64,000 bases of DNA from Pseudomonas bubulae (GTDB taxonomy: Bacteria > Pseudomonadota > Gammaproteobacteria > Pseudomonadales > Pseudomonadaceae). Each line of letters opens with the position of its first letter. Within the stretch, counting starts at the first letter, position 1. Positions 36,418 to 45,508 of the stretch are shown piece by piece. The position numbers were made by a program, and so were the translations under genes. The notes beneath the pieces are model-generated. The model did not search any database. It saw only the letters and a program-made list of their open reading frames with translations, and was not told the origin of the DNA. The stretch spans positions 2,951,001 through 3,015,000 of the forward strand of contig NZ_CP146077.1 of NCBI RefSeq assembly GCF_037023725.1. The letters run 5' to 3'.

Positions 36418-36514
36418 TATCAGGGAGGGGAAGCAGGAGAGCTGAGGCAGGAGCTTTTTCACCTGCCTACGGTTAGCATTGCGCCTTATAAATACACAAG
36501 AAACGGATCGAATC

Positions 36515-37528
36515 TTGACCGAACGACGTCAATTCAGCACCGGCATGAAGGGCAAGAACCTTCGCTACCTCAAAGACAGTGCCATAGAGCCAGGGCCCAT
36601 GGTGCGTACCGGTTTTGTGTTGCTGGAGCATTTCTCGCTGCCGGCCTTCACCCAGGCGCTGGACACCATCATTACTGCCAACCTGCTGCGTGCCGGTTTG
36701 TTTTCTTCGCGCACCTATGGCTTGAGCGACGGTGAGGTGGTCAGCGATCTGGGACTGGTTATCCGCCCCGATGCGTGTATTGATCCGGCGATGATCCATG
36801 AACTGGACCTGTTGGTGATCTGCGGGGGTTACCGGACCGAGTTGAAGCTCAACGATGAGTTGAGCAGCCTGCTCAGGACGGCTGCGCGTGCGGGTATCAC
36901 GCTGGGCGGGTTATGGAACGGCGCCTGGTTTCTCGCCAGTGCCGGGGTGCTGGACGGTTATCGTTGCGCAATCCACCCAGAGCATCGCCCGGCACTGACC
37001 GAAGTGGCCAAGGCAGCGCAAGTCACCAGTGAACCCTATGTTATCGATCGTGACCGGATGACCGCCTCCAGTCCTGCCGGAGCCTTCCAGATGGCTCTGG
37101 GCTGGATCAAGAGCCTGCATGACAAGGCACTGGTGGAAGGCATCGAGGATATTCTGGCGTTCGAGGAGTCACGCTACCGAAGGATCAAGCCGGCGGAAAA
37201 TATCTGCGTCAGTGCGCCCTTGCGCGAAGTGGTCAAGCTGATGGACGCCAATCTCGAGGACCCTCTGGAGCTTGAACAGCTTGCGGTTTATGTCGGCCGG
37301 TCCCGACGTCAGCTCGAGCGCCTGTTCAAGGAGCAACTGGGTACCACGCCGCAGCGCTATTACCTGGAACTGCGCATCACTGAAGCGCGGCGTTTGCTGC
37401 AGCACACCGAGCTGTCTCAAGTCGATGTTTTGGTGGCATGCGGGTTTGTCTCGCCCAGTCATTTCAGCAAGTGCTACAGCGCCTATTTCGGCTATCGACC
37501 ATCCAAGGAAGTGCGCCTGGTCAAATAA
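36515..37528 (+). CDS. GlxA/CdhR-type AraC-family regulator with DJ-1/PfpI-like domain
   Basis: A 337-residue regulator: N-terminal glutamine-amidotransferase-like domain (about 30-195; LLVICGGYRTEL, LGGLWNGAWFLASAGVLDGY, where the nucleophile Cys is replaced by Asn) and a C-terminal AraC helix-turn-helix pair (about 235-335; LAVYVGRSRRQLERLFKEQ, CGFVSPSHFSKCYSAYFGY). Pseudomonas members (CdhR, GbdR, ArgR type) sense quaternary amines or amino acids. No ATG fits the N-terminus of relatives; a TTG at 36515 (then TERRQFSTGMKGKNL) is my choice, ATG 36545 the alternative. Confidence 0.82.
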   Translation: MTERRQFSTGMKGKNLRYLKDSAIEPGPMVRTGFVLLEHFSLPAFTQALDTIITANLLRAGLFSSRTYGLSDGEVVSDLGLVIRPDACIDPAMIHELDLLVICGGYRTELKLNDELSSLLRTAARAGITLGGLWNGAWFLASAGVLDGYRCAIHPEHRPALTEVAKAAQVTSEPYVIDRDRMTASSPAGAFQMALGWIKSLHDKALVEGIEDILAFEESRYRRIKPAENICVSAPLREVVKLMDANLEDPLELEQLAVYVGRSRRQLERLFKEQLGTTPQRYYLELRITEARRLLQHTELSQVDVLVACGFVSPSHFSKCYSAYFGYRPSKEVRLVK

Positions 37529-37609
37529 CTCAGCCCGGCACAGTGCCGATCCTTGACTATGCTGTGGGCACTTACTGCGCAGGCAGATGCTCTGGTTAGA
37601 GGGGTTGGG

Positions 37610-38284
37610 ATGATTTCAGAATGGGAAATGATTGGCCGTTTGCTGCTGGCAGCGGTGCTCGGCAGCTTGATTGGCTTGCAGCGCGAGCATCAATTCTGGA
37701 CAGCAGGTTTGCGGACGCACATGTTGGTGGCGACCGGGGCATGCTTGTTTATGACCGTGTCGGCCTTTGGTTTCCAACAGGCGCTAACCCAGCCGGGCAC
37801 GCAACTGGATCCTTCGCGGATTGCTGCGCAAATTGTCACCGGCATCGGCTTTCTCGGGGCCGGGTCGATCATGATGCGCGGCGAAGTAATCAAGGGGTTG
37901 AACACGGCGGCTAGCCTGTGGGCAGTGGCGGCTATCGGTATGTCCATTGGCGGCGGCATGTATGTGCTGGGCGTAGCTGCGACCGTGTTGATTCTGGCCA
38001 TTTTGATTGCCATCGGGCCTATCGAGCACCGCTATCGCGATTATATAAAGGTCCATGTGATCAAGCTGGTGGCCCCTCTTGGGGTGGTGAATCGCCAGAG
38101 CCTTGAGGAGTTTCTCGGTGAGGATGCTGCGCGACTCAAGCAGGTGGTGGTTGAGCAGGGGCCGGACATGGGGACCGAGAGCATCACGGTGGAGTTCAAA
38201 AGAACCAGCCGGGTTGAGACGGCAGAGCTGTTGAAGCGGATTTTGACCATTCCGGATGTCAGGGAAGAGCAGGCGCCGCATTAA
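37610..38284 (+). CDS. MgtC/SapB family membrane protein
   Basis: A 224-residue protein with the MgtC N-terminal membrane domain (about 1-145, four to five hydrophobic segments). Signatures are GSLIGLQREHQFWTAGLRTHMLV, the conserved aspartate replaced region TGIGFLGAGSIM and VKGLNTAASLW-like IKGLNTAASLWAVAAIGM. The C-terminal cytosolic domain (about 146-224) is ACT-like. MgtC proteins help growth at low magnesium and restrain the F-type ATPase in some pathogens. The start at 37610 is after a GAGGGGTTGGG stretch. Single gene. Confidence 0.88.
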   Translation: MISEWEMIGRLLLAAVLGSLIGLQREHQFWTAGLRTHMLVATGACLFMTVSAFGFQQALTQPGTQLDPSRIAAQIVTGIGFLGAGSIMMRGEVIKGLNTAASLWAVAAIGMSIGGGMYVLGVAATVLILAILIAIGPIEHRYRDYIKVHVIKLVAPLGVVNRQSLEEFLGEDAARLKQVVVEQGPDMGTESITVEFKRTSRVETAELLKRILTIPDVREEQAPH

Positions 38285-38285
38285 T

Positions 38286-38582
38286 TCAAGGCCTGTTGCC
38301 CTGGGTTGTAGCCTGCAAATCAATACCCAGGGAGTGCATGACTTTAATTACGGTTTCAAAACGAGGCTTGGCACCCGCAGCGAAAGCCTTGTACAAACTG
38401 GCACGACCAAGCCCGGTGGCATTGGCTATTTGCCCCATGCCACGAGCTTTTGCAACGTAGCCAACGGCACGGATCAGTTCGTCAGTGTCACCGTCGGCAA
38501 GCACTTGAGTCAGGTATTCGCTGATGGCCTCATCGCTGTTCAGCAGCTGTGCCATGTCGAAGGGCAGTAGCGTAGTGGTCAT
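38286..38582 (-). CDS. HigA-type antitoxin (putative addiction module antidote)
   Basis: A 98-residue protein with an Xre-like helix-turn-helix (about 45-90; GMGQIANATGLGRASLYKAFAAG) preceded by a toxin-binding N-terminus (DMAQLLNSDEAISEYLTQVL). It fits the small antidote family paired with RelE/HigB-like toxins. It starts 1 base after the toxin stop, behind AAAGGAG. The toxin-first order is that of higBA. Confidence 0.88.
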   Translation of the reverse strand: MTTTLLPFDMAQLLNSDEAISEYLTQVLADGDTDELIRAVGYVAKARGMGQIANATGLGRASLYKAFAAGAKPRFETVIKVMHSLGIDLQATTQGNRP

Positions 38583-38583
38583 G

Positions 38584-38877
38584 TTAAATCTCCTTTGCCA
38601 TTTTATGCGCCTGGCGGATATCGCCAGGCTGTGTGGACTTGTCACCCCCGGCCAGCAAAATCACGATCGAGACCTCGCGCAGGGTGAAATACACCCGATA
38701 GCCTGCGCCGATATCAATGCGCAGCTCAGATACGCCATTGCCCACGGATTTGAAATCACCCAAGTTGCCGGTTGATACCCGGTCAATTCTTCGGGCGATG
38801 GCGATCCGTGCACGCATGTCTCTTAAATTCAGCAGCCAATCAGCAAAAATTATGGTTTGCCGTATCTCGTGATTCAT
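38584..38877 (-). CDS. RelE/ParE-superfamily toxin (HigB-like)
   Basis: A 97-residue toxin of the addiction-module killer family. Motifs include FADWLLNLRDMRARIAIARRIDR, the GNLGDFKSVGNGVSELRIDIG core and YRVYFTLREVSIVILLAGGDKSTQ, typical of RelE-fold mRNA interferases with the conserved YRVYF strand. It is the first gene of the pair; start at 38877 (MNHEIRQT) with TGGAGA upstream. A palindrome just upstream is the likely auto-repression site. Confidence 0.88.
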   Translation of the reverse strand: MNHEIRQTIIFADWLLNLRDMRARIAIARRIDRVSTGNLGDFKSVGNGVSELRIDIGAGYRVYFTLREVSIVILLAGGDKSTQPGDIRQAHKMAKEI

Positions 38878-38885
38878 CAATGATT

Positions 38886-38901
38886 GTCTCCATTTGGAGA
38901 C
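38886..38901. promoter_or_regulatory. Palindromic operator candidate of the HigBA-type pair
   Basis: GTCTCCATTTGGAGAC, a perfect 6-base dyad with a 4-base centre, lies 9 bases upstream of the toxin start. Antitoxins of this type bind such sites to repress their own operon. Confidence 0.6.
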
Positions 38902-39273
38902 GATTTGCAAGCCTTGTTGTATGCCAGCATGATTTGCTCCGATGAGTGGTTGCGGCTTGGGTGGTGGTCTCGAAAAAGACTAACCACCGGCCTTCATCGC
39001 AGCAGGACAAATATGTGAGCGGCCATGACAAACCATGCCCTTGATGCAGGCGACTACGCGGGCTGGGCCATGGCTGGTGTTTGACGCACTGTCACAGCCC
39101 TCGCAGTTGGTGGACACCGCCACCGAACAGCCGCTGGCCTTGATGCAACCGGTGGCTGCGGATGGTCGGGTGATTGGGCCCGGGCAAATCCGGGTAAAAA
39201 AATCGAGGTGTGAAGTCTTGAGTCCTGCAGCCGCTGCGGCTTCAGAGTTCACACTCGGATTACGCTTGCACCT
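38902..39273. other. Region without a convincing gene
   Basis: About 370 bases. Both strands have open frames of about 80-90 codons; the minus-strand one (39252 to 38980) is rich in cysteine (ATGCIKASGCSVAVSTNCEG) but has no ribosome site and matches nothing I know. It could be a decayed gene. Confidence 0.3.
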
Positions 39274-39340
39274 GTAGATACTCTGTTGCAGGTAAAGTCC
39301 TATTTGGGAGCGAGTGTTTCTGTAGTCGCTGCCGAGGAAC
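39274..39340. repeat. Short variant of the GTAGATACTCTGTTGCAGG repeat unit
   Basis: Begins with GTAGATACTCTGTTGCAGGTAAAG and ends with GTGTTTCTGTAGTCGC like the copies at 39761 and 46957, but the REPIN stem in the middle is lost; only GGGAGCGA remains. It looks like a deletion derivative of the longer unit. Confidence 0.75.
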
Positions 39341-39619
39341 TACGCACGAACCGAACAGGCCGGCCGGTCGGCCGCCTCGTGGCGCAGTGCTTTTGATCTG
39401 CCAGCCCTCCCGGGAGGCCGAGAGGAGGTTCTGTGGAGTGGGTCGACCGGCATGGATGCCGGGAGAGCCGCGATGGGCCATGGATGGCCCGTGGCGGCGT
39501 GCCCACGGAGCAGGACCGGAGCGAGGGAACCTGAGCGTAGCGAAGGCCGTACGATGGGGCGAGGACTTTTTGGTTCCTTTTTGGTCCTTCAAAAAGGGAC
39601 TCGCCGTAAGGGCGAAACC
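39341..39619. repeat. Dispersed Pseudomonas intergenic repeat of about 280 bp
   Basis: Structured, non-coding-looking sequence with several small dyads (GGCATGGATGCC, GGGCCATGGATGGCCC, GTCCTTCAAAAAGGGAC) and phrases such as GAGCAGGACCGGAGCGAGGG and GCCGTAAGGGCGAAACC. From memory, near-copies are widespread between genes in many Pseudomonas genomes. Short open frames in it are artefacts of the structure. Function unknown. Confidence 0.6.
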
Positions 39620-39760
39620 AATATTCCAGTTAGACACAAATGGCGGATATGTACTCAACGTATCAGTTAAAAAAACAAGATCAAGCAGATCACAACCATC
39701 ACACAACAATTGACAACCTGTGCGAAAAATCCTGAAAAAACGTGAGCTGGCAGTCTCTGG

Positions 39761-39857
39761 AGATACTCTGTTGCAGGTCAAGCCCTATTGTCGGAGCGAG
39801 CCTGCTCGCGAACGACCTTCGCGAGCAGGCTCGCTCCCACAGTTGCAGTGTTTCTGT
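39761..39857. repeat. Composite repeat carrying a REPIN (copy 1)
   Basis: Unit AGATACTCTGTTGCAGGTCA... through GTTGCAGTGTTTCTG, enclosing the REPIN at 39789-39841 (TGTCGGAGCGAGCCTGCTCG and its complement around AACGACCTTC). Nearly identical to 46957-47052, including the bases outside the REPIN arms. Confidence 0.9.
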
Positions 39858-39933
39858 AGTCGCAGCCTCGCTCCGCGAGTCAGCTGTTACAAAGAGCCCT
39901 TGACCGGTAACAGAGTAACTACAGGAATTTCGG

Positions 39934-40590
39934 TTAAAACTGCATCTCGGGCACATGCTCGGGGACGATCAGTTTGCCGGCGGTTTTGCTGACGATTTCT
40001 TCAACACTGACACCCGGGGCACGTTCTTTGAGGATGAAGGCGCCGTTGTCGATTTCCAGATAGGCCAGGTCGGTCAGCACGCGCTTGATGCATCCGGCGC
40101 CGGTCAGTGGCAGGCTGCAACGCGCCAGCAGTTTGGACTCGCCGTCCTTGGACGCATGGGTCATGGTGACGATGATGTTCTCGGCACCGGCCACCAGGTC
40201 CATCGCTCCACCCATGCCCTTGACCAGTTTTCCGGGGATCATCCAGGAGGCGATATTGCCCTGTACATCGACTTCAAATGCGCCGAGCACGGTCAGATCA
40301 ATATGGCCACCCCGGATCATTGCGAAGGATTCTGCCGAGGAAAAAATCGACGCCCCGGTGCGCGCAGTCACAGTCTGCTTGCCGGCGTTGATCATGTCGG
40401 CGTCGGCTTCACCGACGCGGGGGAAGGCACCCATGCCGAGCAGGCCGTTTTCCGATTGCAGCATGACTTCCATGCCTTCGGGGATGTAGTTGGCAACCAG
40501 GGTCGGAATACCGATACCCAGGTTGACGTAGAAACCGTCCTGCATTTCACGGGCGACGCGCTGTGCCATTTGTTCTCGGGTAAGAGCCAT
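39934..40590 (-). CDS. 3-oxoacid CoA-transferase subunit B
   Basis: Beta subunit (218 residues) of a class I CoA-transferase. The active-site glutamate is E47 in MLQSENGLLGMG, and VNLGIGIPTLVANYIPEGM is the family start. With the A subunit it moves CoA from succinyl-CoA or acetyl-CoA to a 3-oxoacid. Gene order and the divergent LysR gene are as in dhcA-dhcB/dhcR, which handle 3-dehydrocarnitine in P. aeruginosa; acetoacetate (scoAB/atoAD) is the alternative. 50 bases separate it from subunit A. Confidence 0.9.
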   Translation of the reverse strand: MALTREQMAQRVAREMQDGFYVNLGIGIPTLVANYIPEGMEVMLQSENGLLGMGAFPRVGEADADMINAGKQTVTARTGASIFSSAESFAMIRGGHIDLTVLGAFEVDVQGNIASWMIPGKLVKGMGGAMDLVAGAENIIVTMTHASKDGESKLLARCSLPLTGAGCIKRVLTDLAYLEIDNGAFILKERAPGVSVEEIVSKTAGKLIVPEHVPEMQF

Positions 40591-40640
40591 TTTTGTTCTC
40601 CGTGCTCAGGTTCAAAAGCTTGGGGCAGGGGGGCTGAGGA

Positions 40641-41339
40641 TCAGTCGCGCTCGGTGAGCTGTTCGATGCGTTTTTCAAACGTGCCGCAAATGATCCGGTC
40701 GACGTAGATGCCGGGAGTGTGGATCTGCGTCGGGTCCAGTTCGCCGGGCTCGACGATTTCTTCGACTTCGACCACGGTGATCCTGCCGGCCGTGGCGGCC
40801 AGGGGGTTGAAGTTCTGCGCGGTGTGGCGATAAATCACGTTGCCGAAGTGATCGGCTTTCCAGCCTTTGACAATGGCAAAATCGCCGGTGATGGACTCTT
40901 CCATCAAATAGGTACGCCCTTTGAATTCACGGGTTTCCTTGCCGTCGGCGACCGGGGTGCCGACCCCGGTAGCGGTGAAAAACGCCGGGATACCGGCACC
41001 GCCGGCGCGCATTTTTTCCGCGAGCGTACCTTGCGGGGTCAGCTCCACTTCAATTTCGCCGCTGAGCAACTGTTTTTCGAACAGGGCGTTTTCACCGACG
41101 TACGAGGCAATGACCTTGCGGATCTGACGGTCTTGCAGCAGTACGCCAAGGCCGAAACCGTCGACTCCGCAGTTGTTGGATACCACGGTCAGGTCACTGA
41201 TGCCCTGGCGCTTTATCTCGTTGATCAGGTTCTCCGGGATGCCGCACAGGCCAAAGCCGCCAGAGATCACGGTCATGCCATCCTTGAGCCCGGCCAGAGC
41301 TTCTTCATAGGACGCCACACGCTTGTCGAAACCTGCCAT
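40641..41339 (-). CDS. 3-oxoacid CoA-transferase subunit A
   Basis: Alpha subunit (232 residues), with the CoA-binding glycine motif [16 protein letters not shown] (about 27-42) and the block [22 protein letters not shown]. It is first in the two-gene operon. The start at 41339 ([10 protein letters not shown]) follows AGAGGTG; a longer frame to 41378 has no site. The divergent LysR gene begins 134 bases away, and shared control is likely. Confidence 0.9.
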   Translation of the reverse strand: MAGFDKRVASYEEALAGLKDGMTVISGGFGLCGIPENLINEIKRQGISDLTVVSNNCGVDGFGLGVLLQDRQIRKVIASYVGENALFEKQLLSGEIEVELTPQGTLAEKMRAGGAGIPAFFTATGVGTPVADGKETREFKGRTYLMEESITGDFAIVKGWKADHFGNVIYRHTAQNFNPLAATAGRITVVEVEEIVEPGELDPTQIHTPGIYVDRIICGTFEKRIEQLTERD

Positions 41340-41472
41340 ATGCACCTCTTTTATTGTTCGCCGGCTGTGCTCAGCCATTGGTGATGAGTGTTACTGCGTA
41401 TCATTGATTTGATAAGTTGATTTTTGCGTCGGATTAATAGATAAAACAAATCAATAAGCCTGAGGCCTGGCC

Positions 41473-42354
41473 ATGACCGTAAAACAAATCCGTGCCTTTC
41501 TTGCGGTGGCCCAAAGCCTGAGTTTTGCCGTGGCCTGCGAACGTCTGCATTTGTCGCAGTCGGCCCTGAGCCTGACCATCAAGGCGCTGGAACAGGGCCT
41601 GGGCGGGCGATTGTTCAGTCGCACCACGCGCAATGTCGCCCTGACCCCGGAGGGCGAGTCGCTGTTGCCGCTGGCCCGGCGTTTGATTGCTGACTGGGAC
41701 AATGTCGAAGACCAAATGCGCCAGCGCTTCACCCTGCAGCGCGGGCGCGTCACCCTGGCCGCCATCCCGTCGTTTTCGGGCAACTTGCTGCCGGCCATTG
41801 TGAAAAATTTTCGCGCGCGGCATCCCAAGGTCAACGTCACGGTCAACGATGTGATCAACGAGCAGGTACTGGAGATGGTGCGTGACCGGGAGGTGGAGCT
41901 GGGTGTGGCCTTCGAGCCGGCAGGCGCTTCGTCGCTGACGTTCACCCCGCTGTATCTGGACCGTTTTGTAGCCGTGGTGCCCCGTGACTCGGCACTGGCC
42001 GGGCTTGACTTGATCGACTGGCAGACCCTGCTGGAACAGCCCTTTATCACTCTGCAACGACCGTCTGCGGTGAGGGTGCTGCTGGAAGAACACTTGCAGG
42101 CGCGGCAGATGAAATTGCCGGTTGAATTTGAAAGCCATCAGTTGGCCACGGTGGGCCGCATGGTCGCCAGCGGGCTGGGCGTGAGCGTGGTGCCGGCCCT
42201 GTGTGCCGAACAGATGCGTGAGCTGGGAGCCTGCTGCATCACCTTGCATGAGCCGGTGGTGGAGCGGGCCATTGGCGTTTTGACCAAGCCAGGCCATGAG
42301 CTTTCGTCGGCGGCCCAGGCGATGTTCGACAGCTTGTTGGAAAGAACCTGGTAA
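41473..42354 (+). CDS. LysR-family transcriptional regulator
   Basis: A 293-residue LysR protein: N-terminal winged helix-turn-helix (about 1-60; SFAVACERLHLSQSALSLTIKALE) and a periplasmic-binding-like effector domain (about 88-290; RVTLAAIPSFSGNLLPAIV). It is divergent from the CoA-transferase operon, its probable target; the arrangement matches dhcR. It also lies next to the large catabolic island (downstream end), so a role there cannot be excluded. Confidence 0.9.
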   Translation: MTVKQIRAFLAVAQSLSFAVACERLHLSQSALSLTIKALEQGLGGRLFSRTTRNVALTPEGESLLPLARRLIADWDNVEDQMRQRFTLQRGRVTLAAIPSFSGNLLPAIVKNFRARHPKVNVTVNDVINEQVLEMVRDREVELGVAFEPAGASSLTFTPLYLDRFVAVVPRDSALAGLDLIDWQTLLEQPFITLQRPSAVRVLLEEHLQARQMKLPVEFESHQLATVGRMVASGLGVSVVPALCAEQMRELGACCITLHEPVVERAIGVLTKPGHELSSAAQAMFDSLLERTW

Positions 42355-42361
42355 TCGCGGT

Positions 42362-42448
42362 TGTGGGAGCGGGCTTGCTCGCGATGGCATCGACGCGGTT
42401 CAACCGCTATACCGCGCCGCCTGCATCGCGAGCAAGCCCGCTCCCACA
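42362..42448. repeat. REPIN (GGGAGCGGGCTTGCTCGCGAT class)
   Basis: Inverted arms TGTGGGAGCGGGCTTGCTCG and its complement enclose about 40 bases, between the convergent ends of the LysR and ene-reductase genes; it may also serve as terminator for both. Confidence 0.9.
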
Positions 42449-42457
42449 GATGAACCG

Positions 42458-44587
42458 CTAGGCCTCGCGTCCGGCTTTGTGCCCGGCGCTGATTGCGCCT
42501 TCGATATAACCGATACTGTGGCAGTCGCCGATGCTGCTGGCGCTCAACCCCGCTCGGGTCAGTTCGTCGAGCAGTCCGGTATCGGGCTGGGCGCCGATGG
42601 CAAGTACCACGGAGTCGGCGTCACTCTGCGCCGAAGTGCCATCGGCCAGTTGATAGCGCACGCTGTGGCCGTCGATCGCCGTAACGCTGGCCCCGGTGAT
42701 CAACTCGCCGCCATGCACACGAATTTCATGCAGCACCCGCCAGCGCCGCACAATGGCCAGCTCCCGGCCCAGGTGAGTACCGCTTTCCAGCACGGTGACC
42801 TGACGTCCGCGGGCAATCAAAAATTCCGCCAGCTCCAGGCCTACCAGGCCGCCACCGATAATGGTCACGCGCTTGCCCAGCGGCATCCACACCCGCGACA
42901 GTTTTTCCATGGCTTCACGGCTATCAGTCACGCCAGTCAGGCTGCCGGCCTTCATCAGTGCACGCTGGGTGAAGGACAGTTTGCGTTTGGCTATTTCTTC
43001 AGCACGGTCACCCGTCATCAAACGGCGCAGTTCGTCGCCACTCCAGACATGGTCCTGATCGGCGCCGGGGATGGCCGGTGCCGCACGTTCGGCACCTACG
43101 GCCACCAGCACCTGATCGGCACCCAGGTCGCGCAGCAGGGCAGGGCTGGCCAGGGTGTTGAGGCGGATATCAATCGCCGACTGCTGCACCTGCACCTTGA
43201 GATTTTCCAGCAGGCGGGCGTTTTCGGCATAGGCGAGGCCGGCGAAAAACAACGTGCCACCGAGGCGGTCGCTGCGCTCGAGCAGGGTCACGCGATGGCC
43301 GCGTAACGCGGCGATGCGTGCGGCTTCCATCCCGGCAGGCCCGGCTCCCACCACCACCAGATGCTTGGGTGTGGCAGTGGGGCCGATGACGTATTCGAAC
43401 TCATGGCCGGTCATTGGGTTGACCGCGCATTTGACCCGCTCGTTGATAAAAATCTGGCTCACGCACACGTAGCAGTAAATGCACGGGCGGATACTCGCTT
43501 CCTGGTCGTTGAGCAATTTGTTGGGCAGGTCCGGGTCGGCGAGGAACTTGCGGGCCATGGCAATGAAGTCGCAGTCGCCGCGCTTGAGGGCGGCTTCACC
43601 GACCTCCGGCTCGATCCGCCCCACGGCAATCACCGGGACTTGCACGCTACGCTTGAGCGCAGCGGTCCATTCCAGATACCCCCCAGGCTTGTGCACCAGT
43701 GGCGCCTCGGTAAACACCACGCCGCTGGTGATGCGCGCAGTGGCCGAAACGCTGACCGCATCTACACCTGCCGCCTCGGCCATGCGTGCCACGGCGATGG
43801 CATCCTCAAGATTGATGCCGCCGGGGGTGTGCAGTTCTTCGGCATCCAGGCGCAGCCATACGGCAAATTCATGGCCGACTTTGGCCCGTATTGCAGCGAT
43901 GATTTGCAGCAGCAGCCGGGCACGGTTCTCCAGCGAGCCGCCGTACTCGTCTTCACGCTGGTTGTAATAGCCGGAGAGGAAACCGGCGATGATGTAGCCG
44001 TGGGCCGCATGGATTTCCACACCGTCGAAACCCGCTCGCCTGGCGCGGTCGGCGGCACTGGCAAACCACTCGATCATCTGCGCGATATCGGCGCTGTCCA
44101 TTACACGGATCGGTGAGCCTTCGGCGCGACGCTTCATGGAGCTGACAAAATTGGCCAGTTCTTCGGGCGTCAGCGCGGCCATCATGTCGCTTTGCAGCAC
44201 CGGTGGCACCGAGGGCACCCATAGTTGCCGGCCTTCGGCCATGTCGCGCACTGCCGTCTTGCCGGCGTGCTGCAACTGCATGGCAATTTTTGCGCCGTGC
44301 TGGTGGACGCGCTCGGCGAGCCGGCTCAAACCGGGGATAAAGTCATCGCTGGAAACGCCGACCTGGAATGGCTCGGCGGTCCCGGCCGGAAACGCCACCG
44401 AGCACACACCCATGATCAATAGCCCGGCGCCGCCACGGGCGCGGGCTTCGTAATAGGCCTGAATGCGCTCGCCACACTGGCCATTGGCCTCGGCGAAGTT
44501 GGAGCCCATGGGCGCCATGATGATGCGGTTGCGCAGTTCAAGAGAACCTATGCGACCGGGTGCCAGTAACTGAGGGTATTTTGTCAT
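42458..44587 (-). CDS. Two-domain flavin/Fe-S ene-reductase (FadH/BaiCD-BaiH-like)
   Basis: A 709-residue enzyme of the 2,4-dienoyl-CoA reductase type. The N-terminal old-yellow-enzyme barrel (about 1-370) has [14 protein letters not shown] and the active-site pair in [15 protein letters not shown]. Then comes a 4Fe-4S cluster motif ([12 protein letters not shown], with the fourth Cys in KCAVNP), and a FAD/NAD(P)H domain with [12 protein letters not shown] and [12 protein letters not shown]. Relatives reduce conjugated C=C bonds of dienoyl-CoAs, terpenoids or, for BaiCD/BaiH, 3-oxo-4-ene bile acids. Here it is the last gene of the minus-strand block (MFS, hydrolase, reductase) of the catabolic island. 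Confidence 0.9.
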   Translation of the reverse strand: MTKYPQLLAPGRIGSLELRNRIIMAPMGSNFAEANGQCGERIQAYYEARARGGAGLLIMGVCSVAFPAGTAEPFQVGVSSDDFIPGLSRLAERVHQHGAKIAMQLQHAGKTAVRDMAEGRQLWVPSVPPVLQSDMMAALTPEELANFVSSMKRRAEGSPIRVMDSADIAQMIEWFASAADRARRAGFDGVEIHAAHGYIIAGFLSGYYNQREDEYGGSLENRARLLLQIIAAIRAKVGHEFAVWLRLDAEELHTPGGINLEDAIAVARMAEAAGVDAVSVSATARITSGVVFTEAPLVHKPGGYLEWTAALKRSVQVPVIAVGRIEPEVGEAALKRGDCDFIAMARKFLADPDLPNKLLNDQEASIRPCIYCYVCVSQIFINERVKCAVNPMTGHEFEYVIGPTATPKHLVVVGAGPAGMEAARIAALRGHRVTLLERSDRLGGTLFFAGLAYAENARLLENLKVQVQQSAIDIRLNTLASPALLRDLGADQVLVAVGAERAAPAIPGADQDHVWSGDELRRLMTGDRAEEIAKRKLSFTQRALMKAGSLTGVTDSREAMEKLSRVWMPLGKRVTIIGGGLVGLELAEFLIARGRQVTVLESGTHLGRELAIVRRWRVLHEIRVHGGELITGASVTAIDGHSVRYQLADGTSAQSDADSVVLAIGAQPDTGLLDELTRAGLSASSIGDCHSIGYIEGAISAGHKAGREA

Positions 44588-44663
44588 TGTTATTTCAGCC
44601 CGAGCGGGTGTCTGGAAGGGCTACGGCCGCCCGCAGGCAGCCGCAGGTCATGCAGGTATACGG

Positions 44664-45491
44664 TTAGCCGCGCAGGAACTCCAGGCACGCCTTGTTGAAC
44701 ATGTCGCGGTGTTCGACCTGTACCCAGTGGCCGCACTGATTGAGCATGATAAAACGCGCATTGGGAGCGTGGGTCAGCACTTTAAGCGCGCCGGATGCGG
44801 GGTTGAAATTGTCGTCGGTGCCCCAGAACCCGAGGATCGGTGCCTGCAGCTCTTCAAGGCGCTCGGTCATGTTGGGCACCATCATGGTGCTGAACAGATT
44901 GCGCGGCTGATGCACGGCCACGGCCACGCGCTCGGCCAGCAGGTTGTCGTCCAGTAGCGCGGTGTCGAACAGTTGCAGGCTCATGATCCGGCGCATTTGC
45001 TCGATGCCCAGCGGGCCTGCGTTATACAGCTCGACCATGCGCTGGATGCCGATCATCTTGAAGTAGGTTTCGCGCTCTTCAACACCGCCTGGCGCCATGA
45101 GAATCAGTTTTTCGACGCGCTCCGGCTCAGCCAGCGCCAGGCCCAGGGCAATCGCACCGCCCAGGGAATTGCCGAGCAAGGTGGCGCGCTTGACCCCCAC
45201 TGCCTTGAGAAAGCCCGACATGGCGTTGACGAAGAACGCCAGGTCGTAGTTCACATCTTCCGGTTTGTCGGAGCGGCCGAAGCCCGGCAAATCCACCACC
45301 AGATTGCGAAAGCCGTTAGCCACAAACTGCGGATAGTTGCCCTTGAAGTTGCTGTAGCCACTGGCGCCCGGGCCACTGCCGTGCAACCACAATACGACCG
45401 GGCCGCTGCCCTCGTCGAGAAAGTGCAGGCGCAGGCCGCTGTCCAGTGTCACAAAGTGGCCGATGGGCAGGGGAAGGTCTTGTTCGGTCAT
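44664..45491 (-). CDS. Meta-cleavage product hydrolase, alpha/beta fold (HsaD/BphD-like)
   Basis: A 275-residue serine hydrolase. Oxyanion motif HGSGPGASGYSNF (37-49), nucleophile Ser109 in GNSLGG, Asp in WGTDDNFNP and His in NQCGHWVQVEH complete the triad. HGSGPGA and CGHWVQVE are hallmarks of C-C hydrolases that cleave the ring-opened product of an extradiol dioxygenase, as HsaD does after HsaC. The matching dioxygenase is encoded 12 kb away at 57649. Start 45491 has GGAGATTGAGTG upstream; it follows the MFS gene by 17 bases. Confidence 0.88.
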   Translation of the reverse strand: MTEQDLPLPIGHFVTLDSGLRLHFLDEGSGPVVLWLHGSGPGASGYSNFKGNYPQFVANGFRNLVVDLPGFGRSDKPEDVNYDLAFFVNAMSGFLKAVGVKRATLLGNSLGGAIALGLALAEPERVEKLILMAPGGVEERETYFKMIGIQRMVELYNAGPLGIEQMRRIMSLQLFDTALLDDNLLAERVAVAVHQPRNLFSTMMVPNMTERLEELQAPILGFWGTDDNFNPASGALKVLTHAPNARFIMLNQCGHWVQVEHRDMFNKACLEFLRG

Positions 45492-45508
45492 CACTCAATC
45501 TCCAGTTG

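Noticed and set aside
36289..36462. N-terminal extension of the secreted protein by 58 residues
   Set aside because: The extension crosses the 15-base palindrome and has no ribosome site, whereas AGGAGAG precedes the ATG at 36288.
34933..36735. A 600-codon open frame antisense to the start of the secreted-protein gene
   Set aside because: It runs through the coding strand of a well-supported gene, crosses its promoter gap and shows no domain or ribosome site; high-G+C third-position bias produces such shadows.
38980..39252. Cysteine-rich 90-codon frame on the minus strand, considered as a metallothionein or PAAR-like protein
   Set aside because: No ribosome site, no consistent metal-binding spacing and no match to PAAR repeats; left as an unassigned region.
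39387..39713. Open frames on both strands inside the 280-bp dispersed element
   Set aside because: The sequence consists of dyads typical of a non-coding repeat; similar small frames are commonly mis-annotated as genes.
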